From assembly GCF_023283845.1 (NCBI RefSeq), contig NZ_JAKILC010000007.1, forward strand, positions 208,156-272,155: a DNA stretch of 64,000 bases, given 5' to 3'. A program made the translations under genes and the position numbers. The stretch is from Shewanella marinintestina (GTDB lineage Bacteria > Pseudomonadota > Gammaproteobacteria > Enterobacterales > Shewanellaceae). Shown here piece by piece: positions 46,350-54,617 of this stretch. Under the pieces are notes generated by a model. That model was given only the letters and a program-made list of their open reading frames with translations, searched no databases and was not told the DNA's origin. Within the stretch, counting starts at the first letter, position 1; each line of letters opens with the position of its first letter.

Positions 46350-47808
46350 TGTTACTACTTGGTAGGGTTAAAATAATGGTTTTACTATTGGTTTTCTCTA
46401 TTTCTTCATCGACAATTGTCGGAAAGCCATGAGGGTTACTTGCTGAATTCTTATTGCTTCTGCTGACTTTCGCTGGCTTAGCCTTGGCTCTAGCAATTGA
46501 CTTAAGGCCAGAGTTTAACGATATGTAATAACCCTCTTGCTGGTAGCCAAGCATTTCGTCAAAGCGATCAAAGTCGGCATCAGCAGGCAGCGACGCAATA
46601 TATTTTCCGGCAGGGGTTAACGGCTGATAACGCTTGTTCGGTACAGAAGCATTAAACAGTTTCTGGCAGATTTTATAAGGTGTGGTGTCGACAATTACAC
46701 CATCAGGTAGTTTTTTCTTAGCGAGTCGCTTTAACTGGCCTTGATGAAAATCAGTACCGTTAATCGTATAGGTGTAGACTTTCATGCCATAACGGTGCGC
46801 GCTATTTAACACACTGGTATTTTGCATAAAGCTGCGAATATCTAAATGCAGGCCTGAGTTTGCGCCAAGCTTATCGCTGATCTTTCTTATACCTGCAGAT
46901 GACGCATAGTTCTTATAACGAGAACGGTAACGTTTAGTGCCATACTTGCCCGCAAACTCGATGTTCTTTTGGTGATCTAAGTAATAATCATCGTTTTGAG
47001 CGCCGCGGCGCAGATCGGCAGTAACCTTATCAACGCTGGTTGGGTGTGCACCTTGAACGAATCCTAAGTAAACGCGTGGGTTAATCCCACGGAGCTTTTC
47101 CAGCATTTCCAGATCAGATGCCGAATAATAATAGCCACCCTGACCAATGGTTTGACGCAACATATTGTCTAGCTCAACCAGTTCATGGCCATTAGCTTCA
47201 GACTTAATTTCTACGTTTAGCAACTGATCATAAGAGCGATAGGCAGCAAAAGTAGTAAACGCCTCGTATGCAGTAATTGGACGCATATCGAGTAGTTCGT
47301 TTGAGCCTTTTTGGCGTAGTTTGAGCTTGGCATATTGCTTACGATTCATGCGCTCAAGTTTGTAGCGCTCACCGGTGTAATACACAGTCGCACGGCCTGT
47401 TTGGCTGTCGTGATGGTTAACCCAAGTGCCGTCTTTTAGCTGCATTACATCAATTTCGACACTGTTGTAGTTATCAAACAGCGCAGATGCAATGGCAAGG
47501 TCGCTGCTTTCTGGTAAGCGAAAGTCACCGCGATGCGCAGAAATATCCAGCGGACACTGCGCAATGGACACCATTTTTATATGGCCACTATCGCTGAGGT
47601 ATAAGTTGCGATCGCCCAAAGTCAGCTGAATATCAACAATATCTTCACCATCAACTTTAGCGTCAAACGGCAGGTGACTTAATGATTGGGGCACAACTTT
47701 TGGGGGGATCGGAGGCGCCTCTGGGGTAGATTTACAGCCTGAAAGAGCGATAAAAATGATGAGCAGTAAAGCATAACAGCGAGAAGATTTAAGCATACAA
47801 CTTGTCAT
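46342..47808 (-). CDS. Glycerophosphodiester phosphodiesterase-like lipoprotein
   Basis: A 488-residue lipoprotein (lipobox LSGC, Cys25). The GDPD catalytic signatures are visible: AHRG with H92 and R93, a metal-binding pair in VEIDV (E118, D120), HHD (H132-D134), and a late VYTYTINGTDFH and DGVIVDTTP matching the family C-terminus. The usual PENT is replaced by PESS. GDPDs hydrolyse glycerophosphodiesters from phospholipids. About 110 extra residues at the C-terminus are not explained. It is first gene of a three-gene operon with two unknown membrane proteins. ATG 47808 has AGGG upstream; ATG 47796 is an alternative. Whether it cleaves lipid, teichoic-like polymer or another substrate is unknown. 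Confidence 0.82.
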   Translation of the reverse strand: MTSCMLKSSRCYALLLIIFIALSGCKSTPEAPPIPPKVVPQSLSHLPFDAKVDGEDIVDIQLTLGDRNLYLSDSGHIKMVSIAQCPLDISAHRGDFRLPESSDLAIASALFDNYNSVEIDVMQLKDGTWVNHHDSQTGRATVYYTGERYKLERMNRKQYAKLKLRQKGSNELLDMRPITAYEAFTTFAAYRSYDQLLNVEIKSEANGHELVELDNMLRQTIGQGGYYYSASDLEMLEKLRGINPRVYLGFVQGAHPTSVDKVTADLRRGAQNDDYYLDHQKNIEFAGKYGTKRYRSRYKNYASSAGIRKISDKLGANSGLHLDIRSFMQNTSVLNSAHRYGMKVYTYTINGTDFHQGQLKRLAKKKLPDGVIVDTTPYKICQKLFNASVPNKRYQPLTPAGKYIASLPADADFDRFDEMLGYQQEGYYISLNSGLKSIARAKAKPAKVSRSNKNSASNPHGFPTIVDEEIEKTNSKTIILTLPSSNND

Positions 47809-48527
47809 AGTCCCTGAATTACAAGTTATTAATAATTATCGCTTTATACGCGAAAAGATAGTTAAAAACAATGGCGAACTAGAAAAGGCTTGTATGTAAG
47901 CCTATGATTTTAAAGGGTTCGAACAATAATTAAGTGAGTGACAATTTACATAGTGTGACATATGTTCAATCGTTACAGTGGCTTAAGCTTATTTAGGGAT
48001 TCATTTAGTAGACTTGCTGTGACTAATCTCGTTCGAGTTTATTGGCGTGATAGATAAGTGGAATTTAGTTCAAGATGATTTTAGCTATAGGATTATTGAT
48101 TGGTATTAATTTGTACGTAATAGCAAGAGACTGACAGCACAAAGATACAAAACGAATTAATCCAAATGACCATTAAAGGCCTATTCATTAGATTTGGCTT
48201 TTACATTGGAAACCTTTTGCAATCAATGTAATTGTTTTGTTTGGTAGGTGTGTTTTTAGTGGCTATTGTGCTGGATGGGTCGTTGCGCTGTTGACGGATT
48301 GTATAGTATTTTAGAGCCATAAATAGATAGGGTTTAATTACGTAATTTTTGAAGGCTAGCGTATAGCGCTAAAAAGGTTGTGATGACAAGTTAGTCAACT
48401 TAACACGCAATTATTTCACTTATTTTGATTATCATTTCAAACGTAGTTTTTACTATTTTTATCAAATTATTAGTTGGTAGCTCATGTCGCTCATTCCTGT
48501 TTTAAGTACACCTTGGTTTAACTCATT
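47809..48527. other. Long AT-rich intergenic region between two divergent operons
   Basis: About 720 bases without a credible gene. It must hold the promoters of the GDPD-like operon (left) and the MipA-like operon (right). A small hairpin AGGCTT-GTATGT-AAGCCT lies at 47886-47903. A stretch GATTGGTATTAA near 48098-48109 resembles the tip of the MITE at 38.3 kb but has no partner. I see nothing else. Confidence 0.5.
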
Positions 48528-49388
48528 ATGATAAGGCCTAATTTGGCGGTATGGGTAATCTTGTGCGCATTATGTTGGGGTTTTCCTCGTGCAGTAATAG
48601 CCTCTGATATTGCTACCAGTGTGGCTGGTGGAGTCGATGATCGTCTTGCTAATGGCGGTTATTTTGAACTGGGAGCCAGTGTTTATAGTGTTAATAAAGT
48701 GGATGTGCGACAAACCGAACATCAAACGCTTGAACCTTCTTTACTCATCAGTGGAATGTATCAGTATAAAGGCCTGTTTGTTGAGATGGTGCATCAGTCT
48801 CAAGACGGAATAAATCTGGGTTTTAATTTTTGGAATTCTGAAAACTGGTCATTAGATATTTTAGCGGCAAATTTAAAAACTTCTTGGGCGAGACCTGAGG
48901 GGGTTGATCCTGCCATGTTAAGCGAGGCTGGGCGCAATAATTACTTGATGTCAGAAGAGTCGCTATATATTGGTGCAGGCTTCAGGGCTACGCGTTATTG
49001 GGACGACCATTACGTATTTCAATACCGGATAGTGAGTGACTATTTTGATGGGCAGGGGATCCAAAGTAGTGCCAGATTAGGTAAATCATGGCAGGTTCGT
49101 AATTGGAATTTTCATGCTTTAGCTAGTGTTGAATATTCCTCTTCTACGTTAAACCAGTATCTTTTTGGCGTCACTGATGAAGAAGCAACAGAGCTATTTC
49201 CAGCATATAAACCGGGCAACTCATTTAGCTATGGTTTAGAGCTTGGTGTTGCTTATCCAATTAGCGAAAGCTTGGTGTTTCGGGCTATGTATCGTATGAA
49301 CGTGCTGTCAGATGAAGTGACAGATAGCCCCTTTAATGAGTCTGGTTATGTGTCGTTTTTTAACGCCTCAATCAGCTATGTATTTTAG
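48528..49388 (+). CDS. MipA/OmpV-family outer-membrane protein
   Basis: A 286-residue barrel protein. The signal peptide is about 1-26 (ending VIAS), and the chain is rich in alternating aromatic strands: GGYFELGASVYS near the N-terminus, YIGAGFRATRYWDDHYVFQYRIVSDYFDGQG by pattern, and FFNASISYVF with terminal Phe. This is the MipA/OmpV pattern; members scaffold murein enzymes or act as osmotic porins. It begins a four-gene run with DUF3019, a response regulator and a sensor kinase, so it probably is the target or partner of that two-component system. Confidence 0.85.
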   Translation: MIRPNLAVWVILCALCWGFPRAVIASDIATSVAGGVDDRLANGGYFELGASVYSVNKVDVRQTEHQTLEPSLLISGMYQYKGLFVEMVHQSQDGINLGFNFWNSENWSLDILAANLKTSWARPEGVDPAMLSEAGRNNYLMSEESLYIGAGFRATRYWDDHYVFQYRIVSDYFDGQGIQSSARLGKSWQVRNWNFHALASVEYSSSTLNQYLFGVTDEEATELFPAYKPGNSFSYGLELGVAYPISESLVFRAMYRMNVLSDEVTDSPFNESGYVSFFNASISYVF

Positions 49389-49395
49389 GTGGCCT

Positions 49396-49785
49396 ATGAC
49401 TAAGTTGTATCAGTTAGTCGGGCTGCTAATATTTACCTGTCCTGTTAACGTTTTAGCTCAGCAGCCAGTCATTAATTTTACTGCAACGCCGGAGCAATGC
49501 GTGGCACTACATAAAGGCCAAACCTGCTATCAAGATGTATTATTCCAGTGGCAAACCCCTGCAACTGGGCGATTCTGTTTAATAGAATCGAAAAATCGGC
49601 AACAGTTAACCTGCTGGGATGGCCAATCTTTACAACAATATCAATACAGTTTTGAAAGTGATGCCACCAAGGCATTTAGCTTGATCCGTCACGATGACTT
49701 ACAGCCATTGGCCGAGGTAAAAGTTACGGTGACATGGGTGTATAAAGCACCTAAGCAAAGTCCGTCTGGCTGGAGGTTGTTTTAA
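49396..49785 (+). CDS. DUF3019 family exported protein
   Basis: A 129-residue secreted protein from ATG 49396 with AGGTGG upstream; a longer frame upstream would overlap the barrel gene. The signal peptide ends near VLAQ. The mature part has FTATPEQCVALHKGQTCYQDVLFQW, FCLIESKNRQQLTCWDG (four cysteines, probably two disulphides) and a C-terminal immunoglobulin-like ending VKVTVTWVYKAPK. This matches DUF3019, usually next to MipA-like barrels and two-component genes in Shewanella. The stop codon overlaps the ATG of the regulator by one base. Confidence 0.82.
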   Translation: MTKLYQLVGLLIFTCPVNVLAQQPVINFTATPEQCVALHKGQTCYQDVLFQWQTPATGRFCLIESKNRQQLTCWDGQSLQQYQYSFESDATKAFSLIRHDDLQPLAEVKVTVTWVYKAPKQSPSGWRLF

Positions 49786-50483
49786 TGACATCAACAAAAC
49801 ACATTTTAGTGGTCGAGGACGATACCTCTTTAGCTGAGTGGATAAGCGATTATTTACTTGACCATGGATACAGTATTACAGTTGCTAGCCAAGGGGACTT
49901 TGCGCTAGCAATGATCGCCGAAGAAGAGCCGGACTTAGTGCTATTAGATGTGATGTTACCGGTTAAAAATGGCTTTGATGTTTGCAAAGAAGCACGTGCT
50001 TTTTATACAGGGCCGATTCTATTTATGACCGCTTGCGTTGAAGACGGCGATGAAATTCAGGGCTTGGAAGTCGGCGCAGATGATTATCTCACCAAACCAA
50101 TTAGACCTCAGGTGATGTTAGCTCGGATCAAAGCACTACTGCGCCGTGCCACCGATGACAATATTAAGCAGCAATTGGTCTTTGACTCTTTAGTACTTAA
50201 TGCCGTGGCTAAATCAGTTACTATTGAGCAGAAAGTTTTGGATTTGAATGCCAATGAATTTGATGTTTTGTGGTTACTCGCCTCAAAAGTTGGCACTGTG
50301 GTGAGTCGTTCAGATTTAATTGCGCAGTTACGCGGTATTGAGTATGACGGCTTTGACCGTTCTGTTGATATTCGGGTATCACGACTGCGTAAAAAACTGC
50401 ATGAAGCGCAAAACCAGCCTTATAAAATAAAAACGATTCGTGGTAAAGGTTATCTATTTTGCCGTGAAGATGAGACGCAATAA
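49785..50483 (+). CDS. OmpR/RstA-type response regulator
   Basis: A 232-residue regulator. The receiver domain has the acidic pair E11-D12-D13, phospho-acceptor D55 in VLLDVMLPVKNG, Thr in LFMTACVED and Lys in LTKPIRP. The C-terminal winged helix ends SVDIRVSRLRKKLHEAQ and RGKGYLF. It overlaps the DUF3019 stop (TAATG) and is followed by its kinase, so the four genes are probably one operon responding to an envelope signal. Confidence 0.9.
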   Translation: MTSTKHILVVEDDTSLAEWISDYLLDHGYSITVASQGDFALAMIAEEEPDLVLLDVMLPVKNGFDVCKEARAFYTGPILFMTACVEDGDEIQGLEVGADDYLTKPIRPQVMLARIKALLRRATDDNIKQQLVFDSLVLNAVAKSVTIEQKVLDLNANEFDVLWLLASKVGTVVSRSDLIAQLRGIEYDGFDRSVDIRVSRLRKKLHEAQNQPYKIKTIRGKGYLFCREDETQ

Positions 50484-50516
50484 TCCCATGCTTAAATGCG
50501 TTGGCAGGGGCGAATT

Positions 50517-51809
50517 ATGAAAAAGCTCATCATCTCTTTAGTGTTAGTTGTGCTTACATCGATAGTTAGCCTTGGTTGGTCAATTAGTGAATTTGCTAGT
50601 CTTACCGATCCAAGACCGGATATACCAACGACCAAAGAGCAATTGACTGCGCTAAAGCTAGTTGGCCGTTCATTAGCCCAAAGCTTAGATGATGACAATG
50701 TCGAACCGGCTCATTTTATCGATAACTGGAATCAGCAAAACCAAGAGCAACTTTCTTTAATCGATGAGAAGATATTTATCTTACCACCTTCATTAACGAC
50801 GCAGTTTAAACGTGATGCTGCGTTGCTATTAGAGTCTGATGAAGGGATCTCACTGCATTATCGTTTACCGCTGACCAGCCAAGTACTGAACATCAAGACT
50901 CAGCTGGTGTCTCCCGAAGAAACAAATTTTAGTTGGAATAAAATCTACACAATGCTGTTTTATGTGGGTGTAGTGCTGATCTTACTGGTTTGGGTTTCAC
51001 CATTGATCAGGCAATTAATGCACCTCAGTAAAGCCACTAAAGCCTTTGGTATGGGGCAACTACAGCAACGGATTAAAGTCAGTAAAACCTCTTATATCGG
51101 CGCGATTGAAACGGAATTTAACCGTATGGCCGATCGCATTCAGCAGCTAGTGGACGACAATAAGTTGCTTAGCCGCGCCGTCTCCCATGATCTAAAAACG
51201 CCCATCGCTAGGCTACGCTTTGGTATTGAAGCGCTAGAAGAAACACAAAACGAACAGCTACGAATTAAGTACTTTCAAAGATTAAACCGCGACTTGGATA
51301 CCATGGAAGAACTTGTTTCAACCCTATTAAGCTATGCAAGGCTTGATGAAGCAAATATTAAACCTGACTTACAAGTTATTGAGCTAAATAGTTGGCTTAA
51401 GCAAAAGCTTGCAGATCATAGCAACATTGCTTATCCGATTGAATATCTCGGGATAGAACAAACAATTAAGGTTAATAGCGACCCCAAATACCTCTCTATG
51501 CAGCTGGCTAACTTGCTCAGTAATGCAGAGCGTTTTGGTCGCTCGCAAATTATAGTGAGAGTAGAAGTCGATCAATATCGGGTATGGTTGCATGTCGAAG
51601 ATGACGGGCAAGGAATTGATAACGATGAAATCGAACAGATTGTTAAGCCATTTGTTCGTGGTCAACAAAGCCGAGACAATGCCGGCCATGGTATGGGGTT
51701 AGCGATTGTTAAACGTATCAGCAGTTGGATGGGAACTGAATTTGTTATTACTCGCTCAAGTGCGCTAGGCGGAGCGAGAATGTCGCTGAGTATAAAGCTC
51801 GAAAATTAA
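50517..51809 (+). CDS. Sensor histidine kinase (RstB-like)
   Basis: A 430-residue kinase from ATG 50517 (GGGG nine bases upstream; ATG 50496 also in frame). First membrane helix near the N-terminus, a periplasmic domain of about 120 residues, a second helix (about 145-165), HAMP, HisKA with H224 in VSHDLKTPIARLRFG, and HATPase motifs NLLSNAERFG, DDGQGID and GHGMGLAI. It should phosphorylate the adjacent regulator. The signal is unknown; envelope stress or cationic peptides are possible from the company of MipA and DUF3019. Confidence 0.9.
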   Translation: MKKLIISLVLVVLTSIVSLGWSISEFASLTDPRPDIPTTKEQLTALKLVGRSLAQSLDDDNVEPAHFIDNWNQQNQEQLSLIDEKIFILPPSLTTQFKRDAALLLESDEGISLHYRLPLTSQVLNIKTQLVSPEETNFSWNKIYTMLFYVGVVLILLVWVSPLIRQLMHLSKATKAFGMGQLQQRIKVSKTSYIGAIETEFNRMADRIQQLVDDNKLLSRAVSHDLKTPIARLRFGIEALEETQNEQLRIKYFQRLNRDLDTMEELVSTLLSYARLDEANIKPDLQVIELNSWLKQKLADHSNIAYPIEYLGIEQTIKVNSDPKYLSMQLANLLSNAERFGRSQIIVRVEVDQYRVWLHVEDDGQGIDNDEIEQIVKPFVRGQQSRDNAGHGMGLAIVKRISSWMGTEFVITRSSALGGARMSLSIKLEN

Positions 51810-51878
51810 ATCGCTATTGGATATTAAAAACTAAATATGTTGATTTGCTAGAGCGATACACCTAAGTATCCATCAAAT

Positions 51879-51906
51879 AAAAAAGCGCCACAATTGGCGC
51901 TTTTTT
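51879..51906. terminator. Bidirectional terminator between the sensor kinase and the small lipoprotein
   Basis: AAAAAAGCGCCA-CAAT-TGGCGCTTTTTT is a perfect stem with A and T tracts, placed where two operons converge. Confidence 0.92.
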
Positions 51907-51916
51907 ATGTCTGCGA

Positions 51917-52372
51917 TTAACTCTCGGTCGATAGATGCTGCAAAATGTAGTCGGTATTGTAAATTCTAGACGCTGGAGAGCTAGGCTTGCTCTTAAGTCC
52001 CGTAACTTCTACAACAGTAGAGGTCTCTTTATCTATAGTCGAGCTGCCCCACAAAATATCGCCGGTGGTTGTTGCTGCGCCATACTGAGCCACTGAGTCC
52101 CGGTTAGTTTGCTCATTGTTAAAGCTAAAGTATGGGTAGCCCGCTTTTTGGCAAAGTTCAGCAGCTTTGAGCATTACATATTTTCGCGTGAGTGCTCGGT
52201 CGGTATTGGTGTTGCCCACAAAACTGATCTGCCAGCTATCAGGGGCAATTTGCATAGTTTCAAAGCCTTTACCAAAGGTCCAAAAGCTCTTTTGAGTATC
52301 ATAAGGTGTGGCACATGCGGCTAACATTACCGCTAGTAATACACCAATGGATAGATTTCTATAATGTTTCAT
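51917..52372 (-). CDS. Small lipoprotein (CC0125/CC1285-like)
   Basis: A 151-residue lipoprotein from ATG 52372 with GGAGGTGAT directly upstream. The lipobox is LAAC (Cys near residue 20) and the following CATPYD is typical of the CC0125/CC1285 family. The mature part has QISFVGNTNTDRALTRKYVMLKAAELCQKAGYPYF by pattern, a domain common in small envelope lipoproteins of unknown function. It lies 30 bp after the second MipA-like gene on the same strand. Confidence 0.78.
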   Translation of the reverse strand: MKHYRNLSIGVLLAVMLAACATPYDTQKSFWTFGKGFETMQIAPDSWQISFVGNTNTDRALTRKYVMLKAAELCQKAGYPYFSFNNEQTNRDSVAQYGAATTTGDILWGSSTIDKETSTVVEVTGLKSKPSSPASRIYNTDYILQHLSTES

Positions 52373-52402
52373 ATCACCTCCACTCATAGCGATTTGGATT
52401 AA

Positions 52403-53176
52403 TTAAAAGCTGTAGCTAACGCCTAGAGTCGTTACCCATTGATTATTACTGTCAATTAGCGGTGAGTCTGCCATATCAGAACTCAAACGAGAGTAACCTG
52501 TGGCTTGAGTAATATCTAAGTGTTCCGTTACCGGTATGACTAAGGCATAGCCCGCTTTATAGGCAAAAGCCCCATCGCCAGTATAAGCTGCGCGCTCATT
52601 TGTGGCATCAGACTTAGATACGCCAGCGTAGTAGTTGACGAAGTCTTTACTGTAATAGTGCACGCCTGCGTAAGGGACAAAATCTGCAAAGCCGATATTA
52701 ATTGGTTGGTAGTAAGTGATATCAGCTTGATAACCGTCGTAGACACCTGTGACATCATGTTGGAATTTACTCGATAGCGTGCCACGACCAAGCTTGATAT
52801 CGGCATTTAAGCCTAAATCACCGCTGATCTTACGGTCTTTCATGCCTTGTAGAATATCGGCATCGCTAGCATTAAAGCCTGGGTTTGCGACAACAAAGGC
52901 ACTTAAGTTTATACCGCTTTCATTGTTGCCCAAAAAGCGATAGTTAATGCCTGAAAGATCCGCGTTAAAGTCTTCGCCATGGTAACCGCTGTTTACATAT
53001 GCGGTAGTCTTATGGTCTTGACCTTTATAAAATTCACTACCGGTTGCAGCACCTGCGCCGACAAAAAATTGGCCTTCATGGCTATAAATATTACCGTTAC
53101 GAATATAGGTATTGTCTGCTGCAAATGCCGAGTTTGCGAGTAATAGGGTTGAGATAACTAAACAAGTCTTTTTCAT
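52403..53176 (-). CDS. Second MipA/OmpV-like outer-membrane protein
   Basis: A 257-residue barrel protein: signal peptide to about residue 19 (ANSAFA), then aromatic-rich beta strands with EGQFFVGAGAATGSEFYKGQ near the start, FVPYAGVHYYSKDFVNYYAGVS and C-terminal TTLGVSYSF. This is the MipA/OmpV layout again, so it is a distant paralogue of the gene at 48.5 kb. The small lipoprotein gene follows within 30 bp, so the two probably form one transcript; function is unknown. Confidence 0.8.
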   Translation of the reverse strand: MKKTCLVISTLLLANSAFAADNTYIRNGNIYSHEGQFFVGAGAATGSEFYKGQDHKTTAYVNSGYHGEDFNADLSGINYRFLGNNESGINLSAFVVANPGFNASDADILQGMKDRKISGDLGLNADIKLGRGTLSSKFQHDVTGVYDGYQADITYYQPINIGFADFVPYAGVHYYSKDFVNYYAGVSKSDATNERAAYTGDGAFAYKAGYALVIPVTEHLDITQATGYSRLSSDMADSPLIDSNNQWVTTLGVSYSF

Positions 53177-53624
53177 AGGATAGTCCTTTTACGTCCTTCA
53201 AATATCAGTGGGATAACTATATTTGATGGTGAATTAGGACTCTGTATCCAAATGTAACCTGAGAGTGGAGTTCTATTTTGTGTCAGAATTTAAAGAGTCG
53301 TGTAAGTGCAAGGAAGTCCTTTCTTTGTTTCTAACCCACAGATACAAAAAGCCACCTCAAGTGAAATGGCTTAATGTCGCTTTTTCTTATAAAGAATAAT
53401 TGCTCCCCCGCACTCTCTTCATAAAGTGTTTTATAGAAAGTCCGACGGGTCGGTATTACCAATGCACAAATAAAAAAAACACCGTTATTGCTAACGATGG
53501 TTTTCATTTAATTAAATTGCTCCCCCCAGTCTTTTTATAGAAAGTCCGACGGGTCGGTATCACCAATGCGTAGATACAAAAAAGCCACTCTGTCATCAAC
53601 AAAGTGGCTTATTGTAATTAAATT
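53177..53624. other. Intergenic region downstream of 6S RNA with tandem repeats
   Basis: About 450 bases between the second MipA-like gene and 6S RNA. The left part (53177-53330) holds the MipA-like upstream region. From 53341 to 53620 there are two or three copies of a repeat made of a 6S-tail-like element plus a terminator-like hairpin, listed separately. Confidence 0.7.
53341..53620 (-). repeat. Tandem units, each a 6S-tail-like element followed by a terminator-like hairpin
   Basis: A 35-base core ending ACCAATGC lies at 53431-53465 and again at 53535-53569 (one difference), containing CCGACGGGTCGG. On the reverse strand each core is followed, after a variable spacer, by GGGGGAGCAATT and then a hairpin with T tract. 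The hairpins are at about 53579-53610 (AAGCCACT/AGTGGCTTTTTT, following the 6S tail itself), 53468-53502 and 53344-53372. The 6S tail also ends GGGGAGCAATTTAATT. Could be tandem small RNA genes, repeated terminators, or attachment-site relics. Confidence 0.7.
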
Positions 53625-53807
53625 GCTCCCCAGAATACCGACCGCTGGTGTAGCCCTTGAACCGTAGGTTCAAGGCGGGTAAATGAATACCTCCTAAGGC
53701 TTCTCGGTACGAGCCGAGCTTGCGCAATGTCAGTAAAACATTCACCCTGGGTTTGTAAGTATCGGCACAGGGACATTACCAGCTAGCGAATATCCCAGGG
53801 AGCAAAA
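53625..53807 (-). ncRNA. ssrS: 6S RNA
   Basis: The reverse strand matches 6S RNA along its length. The 5' arm is GCTCCCTGGGATATTCGC, followed by CCCTGTGCCGATA, the central region with CTCGGCTCGTACCGAGAAG, then CTTGAACCTACGGTTCAAGG, and the 3' arm TCGGTATTCTGGGGAGC, which pairs with the 5' arm. About 183 nt, normal size. 6S RNA binds sigma-70 RNA polymerase in stationary phase. It lies just after zapA as in other gammaproteobacteria, but ygfA is not next to it. Ends are estimated to within a few bases. Confidence 0.93.
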
Positions 53808-53898
53808 CTTGTGTTCGTAAACCAGTCGGGTGACTAAAATGGGCTTACGATAAAACTGTTAACACTTGCTTATAAAGCAACTGCGATTATAGCTATTT

Positions 53899-54207
53899 TT
53901 AGTCAGCTTTTGTAGCGCGATCTACCAGCGCATCTTCAAGAGTTGACTGTAGCAAACCGATTTTATCATCCATTTGCTTAATATAATCTTGATTCTTTTG
54001 CTGTTCTTCTAACAGCTCATAACCGGTATTTAATGCTGCCATAATGGCAATTTCTTCTCGGCTAATGTTATTAGTACGTGCTTTAAGCGAGGTTAACTGC
54101 TTTTCGAGGTTGTTAGCCACATGCCTAAGCGCAGCTTCTCGTCCTTCTGGACAAGCAATAGAGTAGGTACGACCCATAAGGGTAATTTCAATCGCCTTGC
54201 TACTCAT
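53899..54207 (-). CDS. zapA: Cell division protein ZapA
   Basis: A 102-residue ZapA from ATG 54207 (MSSKAIEITLMGRTYSIACP). The N-terminal globular part contains EGREAALRHVANNLEKQL and the C-terminal half is a coiled coil (ISREEIAIMAALNTGYELLEEQQK). It crosslinks FtsZ filaments at mid-cell. It lies 91 bp upstream of 6S RNA on the same strand, the conserved arrangement. Confidence 0.93.
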   Translation of the reverse strand: MSSKAIEITLMGRTYSIACPEGREAALRHVANNLEKQLTSLKARTNNISREEIAIMAALNTGYELLEEQQKNQDYIKQMDDKIGLLQSTLEDALVDRATKAD

Positions 54208-54315
54208 CCCGAAAACAATCCTAATAACCATGTACTTGAGCGGACTATATCGGTCTCACTAGCAAAGTGCAACACGATCGACGCGCAAACTGATGCAGTT
54301 TAGATTAATTGTTGT

Positions 54316-54519
54316 TTAGATCGCCATTGGCGTACAAACATAGAGCGGATCAGCTTTTTCCTTGTTGTTTAAGTGCACCTTTGCAGGGGAAGCCTTTGGG
54401 TGTTTGTACAGAGGAAAGCCATTTGCTTTTACAAAGTAGTATCGAGCGCTAAGTGACGGGATCCGTTTCGGCGTGAATGATTTGCCTTTTTGGTCACGAT
54501 TGCAGCATTTGTGGTTCAT
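54316..54519 (-). CDS. Possible small basic protein, unknown
   Basis: A 67-residue open frame between zapA and ygfB, basic and with a phase of FVKANGFPLYKHPKASPAKVHLNN. It has no clear ribosome-binding site, membrane helix or domain. The composition is not obviously random, but I cannot confirm that it is translated. It may instead be leader sequence of either neighbour. Confidence 0.35.
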   Translation of the reverse strand: MNHKCCNRDQKGKSFTPKRIPSLSARYYFVKANGFPLYKHPKASPAKVHLNNKEKADPLYVCTPMAI

Positions 54520-54617
54520 AGCACAAAGTTTTACCGACTTTATGGTGCCGACTATTGGTCGAGTCCGTCACTTCTGCTAGCATGAAGTGAGTAAATATTG
54601 TGATTGGAAAATACCTT

